From the NCBI GenBank assembly GCA_002415025.1, contig DIBR01000039.1, forward strand, positions 51,991 through 87,693: DNA of 35,703 nt, in the 5' to 3' direction. Source of the DNA: Spongiibacteraceae bacterium UBA5047. Its GTDB lineage: Bacteria > Pseudomonadota > Gammaproteobacteria > Pseudomonadales > Spongiibacteraceae. Made by a program: the position numbers and the translations under genes. How positions within the stretch are numbered: the stretch's first letter is position 1; the number at the start of each line of letters is the position of its first letter. Shown here piece after piece: positions 10,988-18,754 of this stretch. Below the pieces are notes generated by a model. It saw only the letters and a list, made by a program, of their open reading frames with translations, was not told the origin of the DNA and did not search any database.

Positions 10988-11013
10988 CCGGCGCTGCTCT
11001 GATGCAGTGCCGG
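10988..11013 (+). promoter_or_regulatory. Strong stem-loop in the leader of the two-component operon
   Basis: CCGGCGCTGC and GCAGTGCCGG can pair over 10 positions (one G-U) around a six-base loop, ending 27 bases before the response-regulator ATG. There is no following T-run, so it is not an intrinsic terminator. As DNA it is an imperfect 10+6+10 inverted repeat that could be an operator, including for autoregulation by the response regulator. Confidence 0.4.
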
Positions 11014-11040
11014 CCCAATAAGACTAAGCAGGATTTGAAC

Positions 11041-11718
11041 ATGCGGGTTCTGGTCATTGAAGACGACGCCAGCGTGGCGGATTACATCGTCAAGGGTCTC
11101 AAGGAAAGCGGCTACAGTGTTGACCACGCAGCCGATGGCAAACAGGGTCTGGTGAAGGCGACGACCGAAAACTACGATGTTGCAATCATTGATCGCATGC
11201 TGCCGCATGTCGATGGCCTGACGATCATTCAAACCCTGCGCGCTTCCAGTGACAGCACGCCGGTGCTTATTCTGAGCGCGCTGGGTGACGTCGATGACAG
11301 GGTGAAAGGTCTCAAGGCCGGTGGTGATGACTATCTGGTCAAGCCGTTTGCTTTTGCCGAGTTGTTGGCGCGAATAGAAGCCGTGTTGCGCCGGCAGGAG
11401 TCCACGGCCACGCAAACGCGCCTGAAAGTCGGCGACCTGGAAATGGATCTGCTCGCCCACAAAGTGACCCGTGCCGGCGAAGTATTCAACTTGCAGCCGC
11501 GTGAATACAAGCTGCTCGAATATCTGATGCGTCATGCGGGGCAGGTTGTTACCCGCACCATGTTACTGGAGAACGTATGGGATTATCATTTTGACCCGCA
11601 AACCAATGTGATCGATGTGCATATCAGCCGGTTGCGTCAGAAAATAGACAAGGGCTTTGACAAGCAATTGCTGACTACCGTTCGCGGCGCCGGGTATATG
11701 CTGGATGATCCTCAATAG
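11041..11718 (+). CDS. OmpR/PhoB-type response regulator
   Basis: 225 residues from the ATG at 11041. The frame is open to 10963, but the receiver domain begins cleanly with MRVLVIEDDA here. The receiver domain (1-115) has the acidic pocket Asp8/Asp9, phospho-acceptor Asp51 in IIDRMLP, Ser79 in ILSA and Lys101 in LVKPF. The C-terminal winged helix (about 128-222) has LQPREYKLLEYLMRHAGQVV and VDVHISRLRQKID, the DNA-recognition segment of the OmpR/PhoB class. It overlaps the sensor kinase gene by 14 bp, so the two are coupled. The stimulus and target genes are not evident; nearest neighbours are lptFG/RDD and the Pro-rich protein gene at 13087-13746. A stem-loop precedes it. Confidence 0.95.
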   Translation: MRVLVIEDDASVADYIVKGLKESGYSVDHAADGKQGLVKATTENYDVAIIDRMLPHVDGLTIIQTLRASSDSTPVLILSALGDVDDRVKGLKAGGDDYLVKPFAFAELLARIEAVLRRQESTATQTRLKVGDLEMDLLAHKVTRAGEVFNLQPREYKLLEYLMRHAGQVVTRTMLLENVWDYHFDPQTNVIDVHISRLRQKIDKGFDKQLLTTVRGAGYMLDDPQ

Positions 11719-13078
11719 AATTTTCAATAGCTTTACCTTCCGCTTTATGTCCGGCTATGTGGCCGGACTTAGCATTACGGTTTTTCTGGTTCTGGCGGTT
11801 ATCTATACGCTGATCTCCCGCGACTATTTTACCCAGGTTCACAAAACCATCTACGACGAGCTGAACGCCCTCACCGAGACCTATGAACGCGGTGGCGCAC
11901 GCGCAGTTGATGAGTTTGTGAAAGTGCATGGCGGGCCTGACCGGTTGATCCGCTTCTTCTTTCTTGTGGTGGACGAAGATTTCAAGCGCATAGCTGGCAA
12001 TCTTGAGGAGTGGCCCGAGTCGCGTCAGTACCGCGATGGTTGGCTGGGCTTTGATTTGCAGGTGCTGTCCGGCGATTGGGACGAGGTTGGAACCGAATTT
12101 GTTGCCCGCTCGCGCACATTGCCTACGGGCGAAACCGTTATGGTGGCGCGGCATTACGCAGACGTTATCAACAGCGCCAAACTGGTCAGCGGCGCCCTGA
12201 CGCGCTCCATGATTGTCACCATTATTCTGGGCACGATCGGCGGCGCCATAGTGGCTGCCCGGATGGTTACCCGTATAGACCATATGAACCAAAGCCTGCG
12301 CCGTATTATGTCCGGCGATCTATCTGAACGTATCGGCATTCAGGATTCCCACGGAGACTTCCGGCGGCTCGCGGAAAACCTGAATCAAATGCTGGATAAA
12401 ATCGAGCAGCTGATGCTTGGCATGCGGCAGGTATCAGATAATATCGCCCATGATCTGCGAACGCCCCTCACGCGTTTGCGCAACAAGTTAAGCGAGCTGC
12501 ACAGCGACACTGGCGAAACGGAGCAGGTACAGGCGCTGATCGACGAGGCCGACGGCTTGCTCGCTACCTTCAGCGCGTTACTCAGGATCGCACAGGTTGA
12601 GTCCGGCAACCCGCGTGCCGGTTTTGCTGATGTTGACCTGAAGATAATTTTGCTCGATGTGATCGAGCTTTATGAGCCGCTGGCGGCGGACAAATCGCAA
12701 ACACTTGAGGTGGACCTGGCATCGGTGTCCCATTTTCACGGTGATCGCAACCTGTTGTTTCAGGCGATCGCCAATCTCGTTGACAATGCAATCAAATACA
12801 CGCCGGGCGAGGGCGCGATTGGTGTGCGCCTGTGGGAGCAACAGGGGCAGGTCATTGTCGATGTAGCTGATTCCGGTCCCGGTGTACTGCCTGCCGAGCG
12901 CGAAAAAGTCTTGCAGCGCTTCTATCGTGTTGAGGCCAGCCGCAGCGAACACCCCGGCAATGGTTTGGGTTTGAGTTTGGTCAATGCGGTGGTCAAACTG
13001 CATGGCGGCGGTATTCAGTTAGCCGAAAACTTCCCCGGGCTGAGAGTCAGTCTTCGTATTCCGCTTCGCGCCGGCTAA
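11705..13078 (+). CDS. Membrane sensor histidine kinase
   Basis: 457 residues. Helix 1 (about 17-38) and helix 2 (about 167-187) bracket a periplasmic sensor of roughly 125 residues with no recognisable named fold. HAMP follows (188-240), then the dimerisation domain with the phospho-acceptor His249 in NIAHDLRTPLTRL. The ATPase domain has the N box NLVDNAIKYT (357-366), DSGPG (389-393) and GNGLGLSLV (418-426), so it is complete. It would phosphorylate Asp51 of the overlapping response regulator. The helix order and His box resemble EnvZ/ColS-like envelope sensors, but the sensor domain gives no ligand. It ends 8 bp from the convergent gene 13087-13746. Confidence 0.94.
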   Translation: MILNRIFNSFTFRFMSGYVAGLSITVFLVLAVIYTLISRDYFTQVHKTIYDELNALTETYERGGARAVDEFVKVHGGPDRLIRFFFLVVDEDFKRIAGNLEEWPESRQYRDGWLGFDLQVLSGDWDEVGTEFVARSRTLPTGETVMVARHYADVINSAKLVSGALTRSMIVTIILGTIGGAIVAARMVTRIDHMNQSLRRIMSGDLSERIGIQDSHGDFRRLAENLNQMLDKIEQLMLGMRQVSDNIAHDLRTPLTRLRNKLSELHSDTGETEQVQALIDEADGLLATFSALLRIAQVESGNPRAGFADVDLKIILLDVIELYEPLAADKSQTLEVDLASVSHFHGDRNLLFQAIANLVDNAIKYTPGEGAIGVRLWEQQGQVIVDVADSGPGVLPAEREKVLQRFYRVEASRSEHPGNGLGLSLVNAVVKLHGGGIQLAENFPGLRVSLRIPLRAG

Positions 13079-13086
13079 CTGGCCCG

Positions 13087-13746
13087 TTAGAGAAAGGGAT
13101 TGTGCTTTTCCAGCTTGATATGGCTGGTATCGGGCGCCGGTGGATCCTCTTTTTTGGGCGAGCCCAGCGTGGCTCCCGGCTCATCAATGTCCAGTTTGCT
13201 GGTATCGGGGTTTAGTTTTTCGCGCGTATCCGGAAGAGTTTCAATGTCGGCTCCGGGCGGTGCCAGACCAAAATCTGGTGGCTCCACCGGCGCCGGATCG
13301 GGTTCACCGGTGCCGGGCCAGGGTGTGAGCTCATCGAGTGTCAGGCCGGACAGGTCCAGGTCGGGCGCTGTAACCTCGGAGCGTTCCTCCTCGCGCAATA
13401 CCGGTGTGCCCGGAGGGGCAAGATCAATGGACGTTGTGGTGCCGGCCGGTTTGGCGGGCTCGGCAGCGGTACCGGGCGCTGCATTTTGCGTTTGGTCTGC
13501 GCCGCCGGTGTTCGCGGGTTCAGACGCCCGCACAAGGGTGTGCAAGCCCGCTTGCGTCAGCACTGCCTTGAACTTGCGCGCAGTTGCTTCGTCGACACCC
13601 TTTTTTATGCGATGTGCCTTGCCGTCCACCAGCCGGGCGGCCTGCTCAACGGGCATTTTGAACAGCTTGGCAAGGCGCTCAACCGCTTGCTCCGGGCTAA
13701 CAGATTCAAGCAGTTTGCCGGATATGATGATGTCGTACTGACTCAT
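13087..13746 (-). CDS. Protein with a small N-terminal domain and a long disordered Pro/Asp-rich tail
   Basis: 219 residues; no name assigned. Residues 1-75 (MSQYDIIISGKLLESVSPEQ onward) form a compact alpha/beta unit: a strand, a helix with EQAVERLAKLF, then a repeat-like KGVDEATARKFKAVLTQAGL ending in HTLVRAS. This resembles a domain often found at the N-terminus of proteobacterial proteins of unknown function. From about residue 80 the chain is low complexity: Ala/Thr/Pro-rich, then Asp/Pro/Gly-rich with recurring DLSGL, LAPPG and DTS-type pieces, and is likely unstructured. No signal peptide or membrane helix is seen, so it is probably cytoplasmic. A large opposite-strand frame (13100-13741) is a shadow of its skewed composition. 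Confidence 0.75.
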   Translation of the reverse strand: MSQYDIIISGKLLESVSPEQAVERLAKLFKMPVEQAARLVDGKAHRIKKGVDEATARKFKAVLTQAGLHTLVRASEPANTGGADQTQNAAPGTAAEPAKPAGTTTSIDLAPPGTPVLREEERSEVTAPDLDLSGLTLDELTPWPGTGEPDPAPVEPPDFGLAPPGADIETLPDTREKLNPDTSKLDIDEPGATLGSPKKEDPPAPDTSHIKLEKHNPFL

Positions 13747-13851
13747 AAAACCTGCTTATAGCGACACGTAACAGATGACAACTTAGCAGAGATTGTAGCG
13801 CAATGTTAAGATTCGGTTTTCGCCACCCGACCGCAGGCTCCTCTACCCACA

Positions 13852-14910
13852 ATGGACGCTGAATCGCTGCCAACCAAATTTGTTCGTTCTCTGCTGAGCC
13901 TGGTAGAGGAGCGGGGCTATGATTATCACGCCATTCTGGAGGTGTCGGGGATAGATTTTAATCCCATGGACTCAAAATCTCCGGGCTATCAGGCGCAAAT
14001 ATCAGCCATGCAGTACACCCGGCTGTATCAGCAGGTGTTGAGTCTGTTGCAAGACGAAACCTTCGGTTTGCTGCAGGGTAGCGGTGTCACTCCCGGCGCC
14101 TTTCGTATGATGTGTTATTGCATATTGGGCTGTGAAAATCTCGGCAGGGCGATCAGGCGCGCCTGCGATTTTTATCGCACGTTTTTTCGGAACGAGGCCC
14201 AGATTTCCTTTTACAGGCTGGACGCTTCCGCATCGGTGGGCTATTCCGGTGCGCGTGACGGGTCGTTTGCCGATACCGAGGTTGAGGCCGCCGACGTCTA
14301 CGGGTTGTCAGTGTGGCACCGCTTCTACTGCTGGCTGATCGGCACACCAATCGAATTGGCTGAAGTGCATTTTGCACGTCGAGCGCCAGACAGCCCTGAG
14401 CGCCGTGCGAAATATGAACGTCTGTTTGACTGTACAGTGCTCTATGAACAGGAGCGTGACGAAATCCTGTTTGATACGCGTTATCTGGAATATCCGCTGG
14501 TGCACACCGAAGAGTCCCTGAAAAAATTTCTTCGCACGGCGCCTTACCCTTTGATGGTGATGTCGAATGCCCGCGACGACAACAGTCTGGTTGCCCGCAT
14601 ACGGGCCATGATCGGTCACGATTTCAGTCAGGGTTCACCAAACTTTGATCGCATCACCTCGGCCCTGAATATGTCAGCGCCAACCTTGCGCAGGCGTCTG
14701 AAGAAAGAGGGCACCAGTTTTCAGACGCTGAAGGATGAATGTCGCCGCGATGCGGCCATTAACTACCTCAGCAATTCCGAGCTGTCCATCAACGCGATCG
14801 CCGCGCTAATGGGCTTTACCGACCCCAGCGCCTTTCATCGCTGCTTCAAGAAATGGACCGGCATGACCCCGGGCGAATACCGGCACAGCGAACGCCGCGA
14901 GTCGGCCTGA
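13852..14910 (+). CDS. AraC-family regulator (arabinose-binding-like N-domain type)
   Basis: 352 residues. The N-terminal 240 residues match the large ligand-sensing domain type found in OruR/ArgR-like AraC proteins, with MQYTRLYQQVLSLLQDETFG and a MMCYCILGCENLGRAI stretch. The C-terminal 90 residues hold both helix-turn-helix units: LNMSAPTLRRRLKKEGTSFQ and INAIAALMGFTDPSAFHRCF, with WTGMTPGEYR closing the domain. It is the same kind of protein as the regulator at 24338-25420. It points towards the thiolase operon, starting 190 bp before it, and is a reasonable candidate to control it. No strong ribosome site precedes the ATG. Ligand unknown; lipids or alcohol intermediates are a guess from context. 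Confidence 0.93.
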   Translation: MDAESLPTKFVRSLLSLVEERGYDYHAILEVSGIDFNPMDSKSPGYQAQISAMQYTRLYQQVLSLLQDETFGLLQGSGVTPGAFRMMCYCILGCENLGRAIRRACDFYRTFFRNEAQISFYRLDASASVGYSGARDGSFADTEVEAADVYGLSVWHRFYCWLIGTPIELAEVHFARRAPDSPERRAKYERLFDCTVLYEQERDEILFDTRYLEYPLVHTEESLKKFLRTAPYPLMVMSNARDDNSLVARIRAMIGHDFSQGSPNFDRITSALNMSAPTLRRRLKKEGTSFQTLKDECRRDAAINYLSNSELSINAIAALMGFTDPSAFHRCFKKWTGMTPGEYRHSERRESA

Positions 14911-14956
14911 CGCTCTGGATCTCTAAGGTGCTGTTTTAAAAAGGTTTATAAAGCCT

Positions 14957-14985
14957 TTGCCAGTCTGATTGACCGCAATTGTTAT
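14957..14985 (+). promoter_or_regulatory. Candidate sigma-70 promoter for the thiolase operon
   Basis: TTGCCA (14957-14962, 5 of 6 to consensus) and TGTTAT (14980-14985, 4 of 6) are separated by exactly 17 bases. Transcription would begin near 14992, about 108 bases before the thiolase ATG. The A/T-rich stretch just upstream (14934-14953) could act as an UP element or activator region. Confidence 0.4.
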
Positions 14986-15099
14986 TGTCTTTCGCCCCCG
15001 CAGAGTTAGATTGTGCGTCGCTATTTTGTAGGGCGCGGCCAGCGCCTGCTGCATTTTCACGCTGCAGATCACTTACATCGACAAACCACAGGAAACACT

Positions 15100-16305
15100 A
15101 TGGCTACCGAAGCATTTATCTACGACGCGATCCGTACGCCGCGGGGTAAGGGCAAGAAGGGCGCGGGCGCGCTCTACGAAGTCAAACCCATTGATCTGGT
15201 CACCAATCTGCTGGAAACGCTGAAAGAGCGGCTGGACCTGGATACCTCGCAGGTAGAAGACCTGATCATGGCAACGGGCGAGCCGGTCAACGAACAGGGC
15301 CAGAATATTGCCAAGGCAGCGCTGGTGTACTCCAGCTGGGATGACGTGACAACCGGCGCCCAATTGCATCGTTTCTGCGCCGGTGGTCTGGATGCGGTGA
15401 ACATGGCTGCGGCCAAAGTGGCAGCCGGTTTCGAAGATATGGTGGCCGCAGGCGGTGTTGAATCCATGTCACGTCTGGGCATTGGCGCGTCCGGTGGCGC
15501 AACCGGTGATCCCTGGGTTGCGATGAAGAGCTACTTTATTTCCCAGGGTTTGGGCGCCGATATGCTGGCGACTCTCGGCGGCTTCAGCCGCGAAGATGTA
15601 GATGCCTACGCCGTGCGCTCACAACAGCGCGCCGCCGCTGCTCGCGACAATGGCTACTTCAAATCGCTGGTGCCGGTGAAGGATATGAACGGCGTAACGA
15701 TTCTGGATCACGATGAATTTATCCGCCCCGACACCACCCTCGACGGTCTGGCCAAACTGAAGCCGGCCTTCCAGATGTTTAACGATTTTGGACACGGTGG
15801 CGTGGCCAAACTCAAATACCCGCAGCTGGAAAATATCAACTGCGTGCACACGCCGGGCAATTCCTCCGGCATCGTTGACGGTGCCGGTTTGGTACTCATC
15901 GGCAATGAGAAAGCGGGCAAGGATCAAGGCCTGACACCGCGTGCGCGTATTGTGTCTTGTGCACTGGTTGGTACCGAGCCAACCATCATGCTGGCAGGCC
16001 CCGGCCCGGCCAGTGAAAAGGCGCTGAAAAAAGCCGGTCTTACTGTCGACGACATCGATCTCTTTGAATTGAACGAGGCCTTTGCCTCGGTGGTGCTGAA
16101 CTACCAGCAACAGCTCGGCATTCCCGATGAGAAAATCAACGTCAATGGCGGTGCCATCGCCATGGGTCACCCCATTGGTGCAACCGGCGCCATGATTCTG
16201 GGCACCCTGCTGGACGAACTGGAGCGACGCAACCTGAAGCGCGGTCTTGTCACGCTGTGTGCGGGCGGCGGCATTGGTATTGCCACCATTATTGAACGCG
16301 TTTAA
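15100..16305 (+). CDS. Acetyl-CoA C-acyltransferase (beta-oxidation thiolase)
   Basis: 401 residues from the ATG at 15100, which has an AGGA ribosome site; the frame extends to a GTG at 15013 but family members start with ...AFIYDAIRTPRGKGK. The nucleophile Cys93 is in HRFCAGGLDA, the NEAFA block near 325 and His357 in AIAMGHPIGATGA complete the active site with Cys387 in TLCAGGGIG. It would cleave 3-ketoacyl-CoA with CoA to acetyl-CoA and a shortened acyl-CoA, or run in reverse. Gene order thiolase then multifunctional enzyme matches fadI-fadJ rather than fadBA. The exact chain-length preference cannot be read, so no symbol is given. Confidence 0.95.
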   Translation: MATEAFIYDAIRTPRGKGKKGAGALYEVKPIDLVTNLLETLKERLDLDTSQVEDLIMATGEPVNEQGQNIAKAALVYSSWDDVTTGAQLHRFCAGGLDAVNMAAAKVAAGFEDMVAAGGVESMSRLGIGASGGATGDPWVAMKSYFISQGLGADMLATLGGFSREDVDAYAVRSQQRAAAARDNGYFKSLVPVKDMNGVTILDHDEFIRPDTTLDGLAKLKPAFQMFNDFGHGGVAKLKYPQLENINCVHTPGNSSGIVDGAGLVLIGNEKAGKDQGLTPRARIVSCALVGTEPTIMLAGPGPASEKALKKAGLTVDDIDLFELNEAFASVVLNYQQQLGIPDEKINVNGGAIAMGHPIGATGAMILGTLLDELERRNLKRGLVTLCAGGGIGIATIIERV

Positions 16306-16334
16306 TCAGAATTTAGGTATCGATCAGAACTTTG

Positions 16335-16384
16335 GTAGGAGCCTGCCTTGCAGGCGAATATTCGCGGGCCGGGCTCGCACCTAC
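16335..16384. repeat. Inverted pair of REP palindromes (BIME-like)
   Basis: Two 24-base units face opposite ways between the thiolase and the multifunctional gene. The plus-strand unit (16335-16358) begins GTAGGAGCCTGCC and ends TTGCAGGCGAA, with a GCCTGC/GCAGGC stem. The minus-strand unit (16361-16384) begins GTAGGTGCGAGCC. Both begin with a GTRG head as in REP elements mobilised by RAYT transposases. Related copies lie at 18572-18633 and 26948-26971. Confidence 0.8.
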
Positions 16385-16404
16385 ATGACCAAGAGAGCAG
16401 AACA

Positions 16405-18567
16405 ATGGGATATATACGTTTAGAAAAAGACAGCGATGGTATCGTCGAGCTGATTTTCGATCAGCCGGGCAAAACCGTAAACACCATGGGCCTGGAATAC
16501 GACGAGGCCATGCGCGCCGCCGTTAGCGAGTTGCAGGGCATGGTCGAGCAGGGTGGTGTCACCGGTGTGTACGTACGCAGCGGCAAGCCCAATCAGTTTT
16601 TTGCGGGCGGCGACATCAAGGAAATGCTGGAGATGGACCTCAATGCCAGCGAAGAAAAGAAAACAGAGATGTACAACGGTCTGATGGCTACCAAAGCGCC
16701 GCTACGTGCTTTGGAAACACTGGGCGTGCCGGTTGCTGTGGGCATTAATGGCCCGGCGCTGGGCGGCGGCTTTGAAATTGCGCTGTCGTGTCATTACCGC
16801 GTGGCGATGAACGGCGTCAGCGTGGGCTTGCCTGAAGCCATGATCGGCTTGATGCCGGGCGCGGGTGGCGTGGTACGCATGACCTATTTGCTGGGTATGC
16901 AGGAAGCCATCGGTCTGATCAGTCAGGGTAAGCGACTGGCGGCAGAAAAAGCGCAGGCCAAAGGGCTGATTCACGAGCTGGCCGATTCCGAAGACGAACT
17001 GGCGGCCAAAGCCAAAGCCTGGATCAAGGCCAACCCTGAGGCAAAACAGCCCTGGGACAGTGAAGGCTACAGCATGCCAGGTGGTGGTCCCGCTGATGAA
17101 GCCAATCAGGGCCTCACCTTCTTTGGCCCGTCCAACGTGATGGTGCAAACCAAAAACCTGATGCCGGCACAAAACGCCATTTTTGCCTGTGTGGTGGACT
17201 GCGCCCGTGTCGACTTTGATACGGCGCAGAAAGTGGAAGGTCGCTATTTCCTCTACCTGCTGCTCAATCAGGTGTCGCGCAATATGATGACGGCCTTTTT
17301 CGTGCAGATGGAAGCGCTGAACAAGGGTGCCAGTCGCCCCGATGGCATAGAAAAAACCAGCGTTAAAAAGCTCGGCATTCTTGGCGCCGGCCAGATGGGC
17401 GCGGGTATCGCCACCGTCGCCTCGCAAAAAGGCATTGAGGTTGTGCTCAAAGACATCAGCCTGGAAAATGCCAACAAAGGTAAAGCCTACGCTGAAAATT
17501 TCTTTAACAAGCGTATTGAGAAAAAGCGCTTGACTGAAGAAGTTAAAAACGAGTGTCTCGCGCGTATTACCGCAACGGATGACTACGCGGCGATGGCCGA
17601 TTGTGATCTGGTGATTGAAGCGGTATTTGAAGACCGTAAAATCAAGGCGGCGGTCACCAAAGATACCGAAGCGGTACTGAACGAGAAGGGTATTTTTGCT
17701 ACCAACACATCGGCCCTGCCGATTACAGAACTGGCTGAAGCCTCTGTGCGTCAGGAAAACTTCATCGGCATGCACTTTTTCTCACCTGCCGAAAAAATGC
17801 CACTGATCGAGATTATTCGCGGCGCTAAAACCTCCGACGAAACGCTGGCGCGGGCGTTTGATCTGGCACAACAGCTGGGTAAAACCCCGATTGTGGTTAA
17901 CGATGCTCCCGGCTTTTTCACCACCCGTGTGATCGGCAAAACCGTGTCGCAGGGTGCCGTCATGCTGGAAGAAGGCATCAACCCGGTACTGATCGAATCG
18001 GCGGCGCGCGACAATGGCTCACCCATCGGGCCGCTGGGTGCGATCGACGAAATCAGCCAGGAAACGGCCTACAAGAATGGCCAGCAAGCCAAAGCCGATA
18101 CCGAGGCGCAAGGGAAGGAGTGGCAAGACAATGCCGCATCGCGCATTCTGGATCGCATGGTGAATGAATTTGGCCGCAAGGGCAAAGTTCATGGCGCCGG
18201 CTACTATGAGTATCCGCAGGGCGGCCAGAAGCACATGTGGCCCGGCCTGAAAGACGCCTTCGCTCCGAACGGCTATACGGATATTCCCTACGACGACATC
18301 AAGGACCGTCTGGTGTACTGCCAGTGTCTGGAAGCTGTGCGCGCGATGGAAGAGGGCGTGATTGAAAATGTCGGCGATGGCAATATCGGCTCGATCATGG
18401 GTATTGGTTTTCCGGCCCAAACCGGCGGTGTATTCCAGGCCATAAACGCGATCGGCTTGCAGGCCTTTGTTGAGCGCGCGGAATACCTGCAATCGCAGTA
18501 CGGTGATGATTTTGCCGTTCCGCAGTTGCTGAAAGATCGCGCGGCCAAAAACGCGCTGTTTCTCTAA
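16405..18567 (+). CDS. Multifunctional enoyl-CoA hydratase / 3-hydroxyacyl-CoA dehydrogenase
   Basis: 720 residues from the ATG at 16405; the frame extends upstream but that part is REP sequence, and GAGAGCAG lies just before the ATG. The hydratase/isomerase domain (about 1-200) has FFAGGDIKEM, the oxyanion GPALGGGFEIAL block and LPEAMIGLMPGAGG with a catalytic Glu. The dehydrogenase domain begins near 322 with GILGAGQMGAG (324 on) and contains the active-site His457 in GMHFFSPAEKMPLIE. A C-terminal dehydrogenase-type helical domain follows. It converts trans-2-enoyl-CoA to 3-ketoacyl-CoA in two steps, feeding the thiolase before it. The whole resembles the FadB/FadJ class alpha chain; which one is not certain. 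REP elements flank it on both sides. Confidence 0.95.
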   Translation: MGYIRLEKDSDGIVELIFDQPGKTVNTMGLEYDEAMRAAVSELQGMVEQGGVTGVYVRSGKPNQFFAGGDIKEMLEMDLNASEEKKTEMYNGLMATKAPLRALETLGVPVAVGINGPALGGGFEIALSCHYRVAMNGVSVGLPEAMIGLMPGAGGVVRMTYLLGMQEAIGLISQGKRLAAEKAQAKGLIHELADSEDELAAKAKAWIKANPEAKQPWDSEGYSMPGGGPADEANQGLTFFGPSNVMVQTKNLMPAQNAIFACVVDCARVDFDTAQKVEGRYFLYLLLNQVSRNMMTAFFVQMEALNKGASRPDGIEKTSVKKLGILGAGQMGAGIATVASQKGIEVVLKDISLENANKGKAYAENFFNKRIEKKRLTEEVKNECLARITATDDYAAMADCDLVIEAVFEDRKIKAAVTKDTEAVLNEKGIFATNTSALPITELAEASVRQENFIGMHFFSPAEKMPLIEIIRGAKTSDETLARAFDLAQQLGKTPIVVNDAPGFFTTRVIGKTVSQGAVMLEEGINPVLIESAARDNGSPIGPLGAIDEISQETAYKNGQQAKADTEAQGKEWQDNAASRILDRMVNEFGRKGKVHGAGYYEYPQGGQKHMWPGLKDAFAPNGYTDIPYDDIKDRLVYCQCLEAVRAMEEGVIENVGDGNIGSIMGIGFPAQTGGVFQAINAIGLQAFVERAEYLQSQYGDDFAVPQLLKDRAAKNALFL

Positions 18568-18571
18568 GCGC

Positions 18572-18633
18572 TTCGCGAGCAGGGCAGGCTCCCACAAAGA
18601 TCTGAATACGTGGGAGCCTGCCTTGCAGGCGAA
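18572..18633. repeat. Inverted pair of REP palindromes
   Basis: Directly after the multifunctional gene lie a minus-strand 24-base unit (18572-18595) beginning GTGGGAGCCTGCCCTG and a plus-strand unit (18610-18633) beginning GTGGGAGCCTGCCTTG. Their GTGGG heads face each other across 14 bases, the opposite arrangement to the pair at 16335-16384. Position right after the stop codon fits a role in mRNA 3'-end protection or termination. Confidence 0.85.
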
Positions 18634-18754
18634 TTTCCCTACCTGCATCACATCGAAAAATCCTTTATCATCGGCTCTCTCTCGCCCTGCCACTCATAAT
18701 AGCCAATAAACAGAACAGGTCGTTTTGGTGTGAAGTGCTGTTTGGAGTGCCGTA

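Noticed and set aside
13100..13741. 213-residue plus-strand Ser/Gly/Pro-rich frame
   Set aside because: Exactly opposite the Pro/Asp-rich gene on the minus strand, which has the better start and a folded N-terminal domain.
16702..17775. 357-residue minus-strand open frame
   Set aside because: Antisense to the multifunctional beta-oxidation gene, His/Arg/Gln-rich as expected of a shadow frame, with no domain.
18634..18754. Cobalamin riboswitch upstream of the ndh-cbiB-cobD genes
   Set aside because: The space is too short and I see no B12-box-like sequence.
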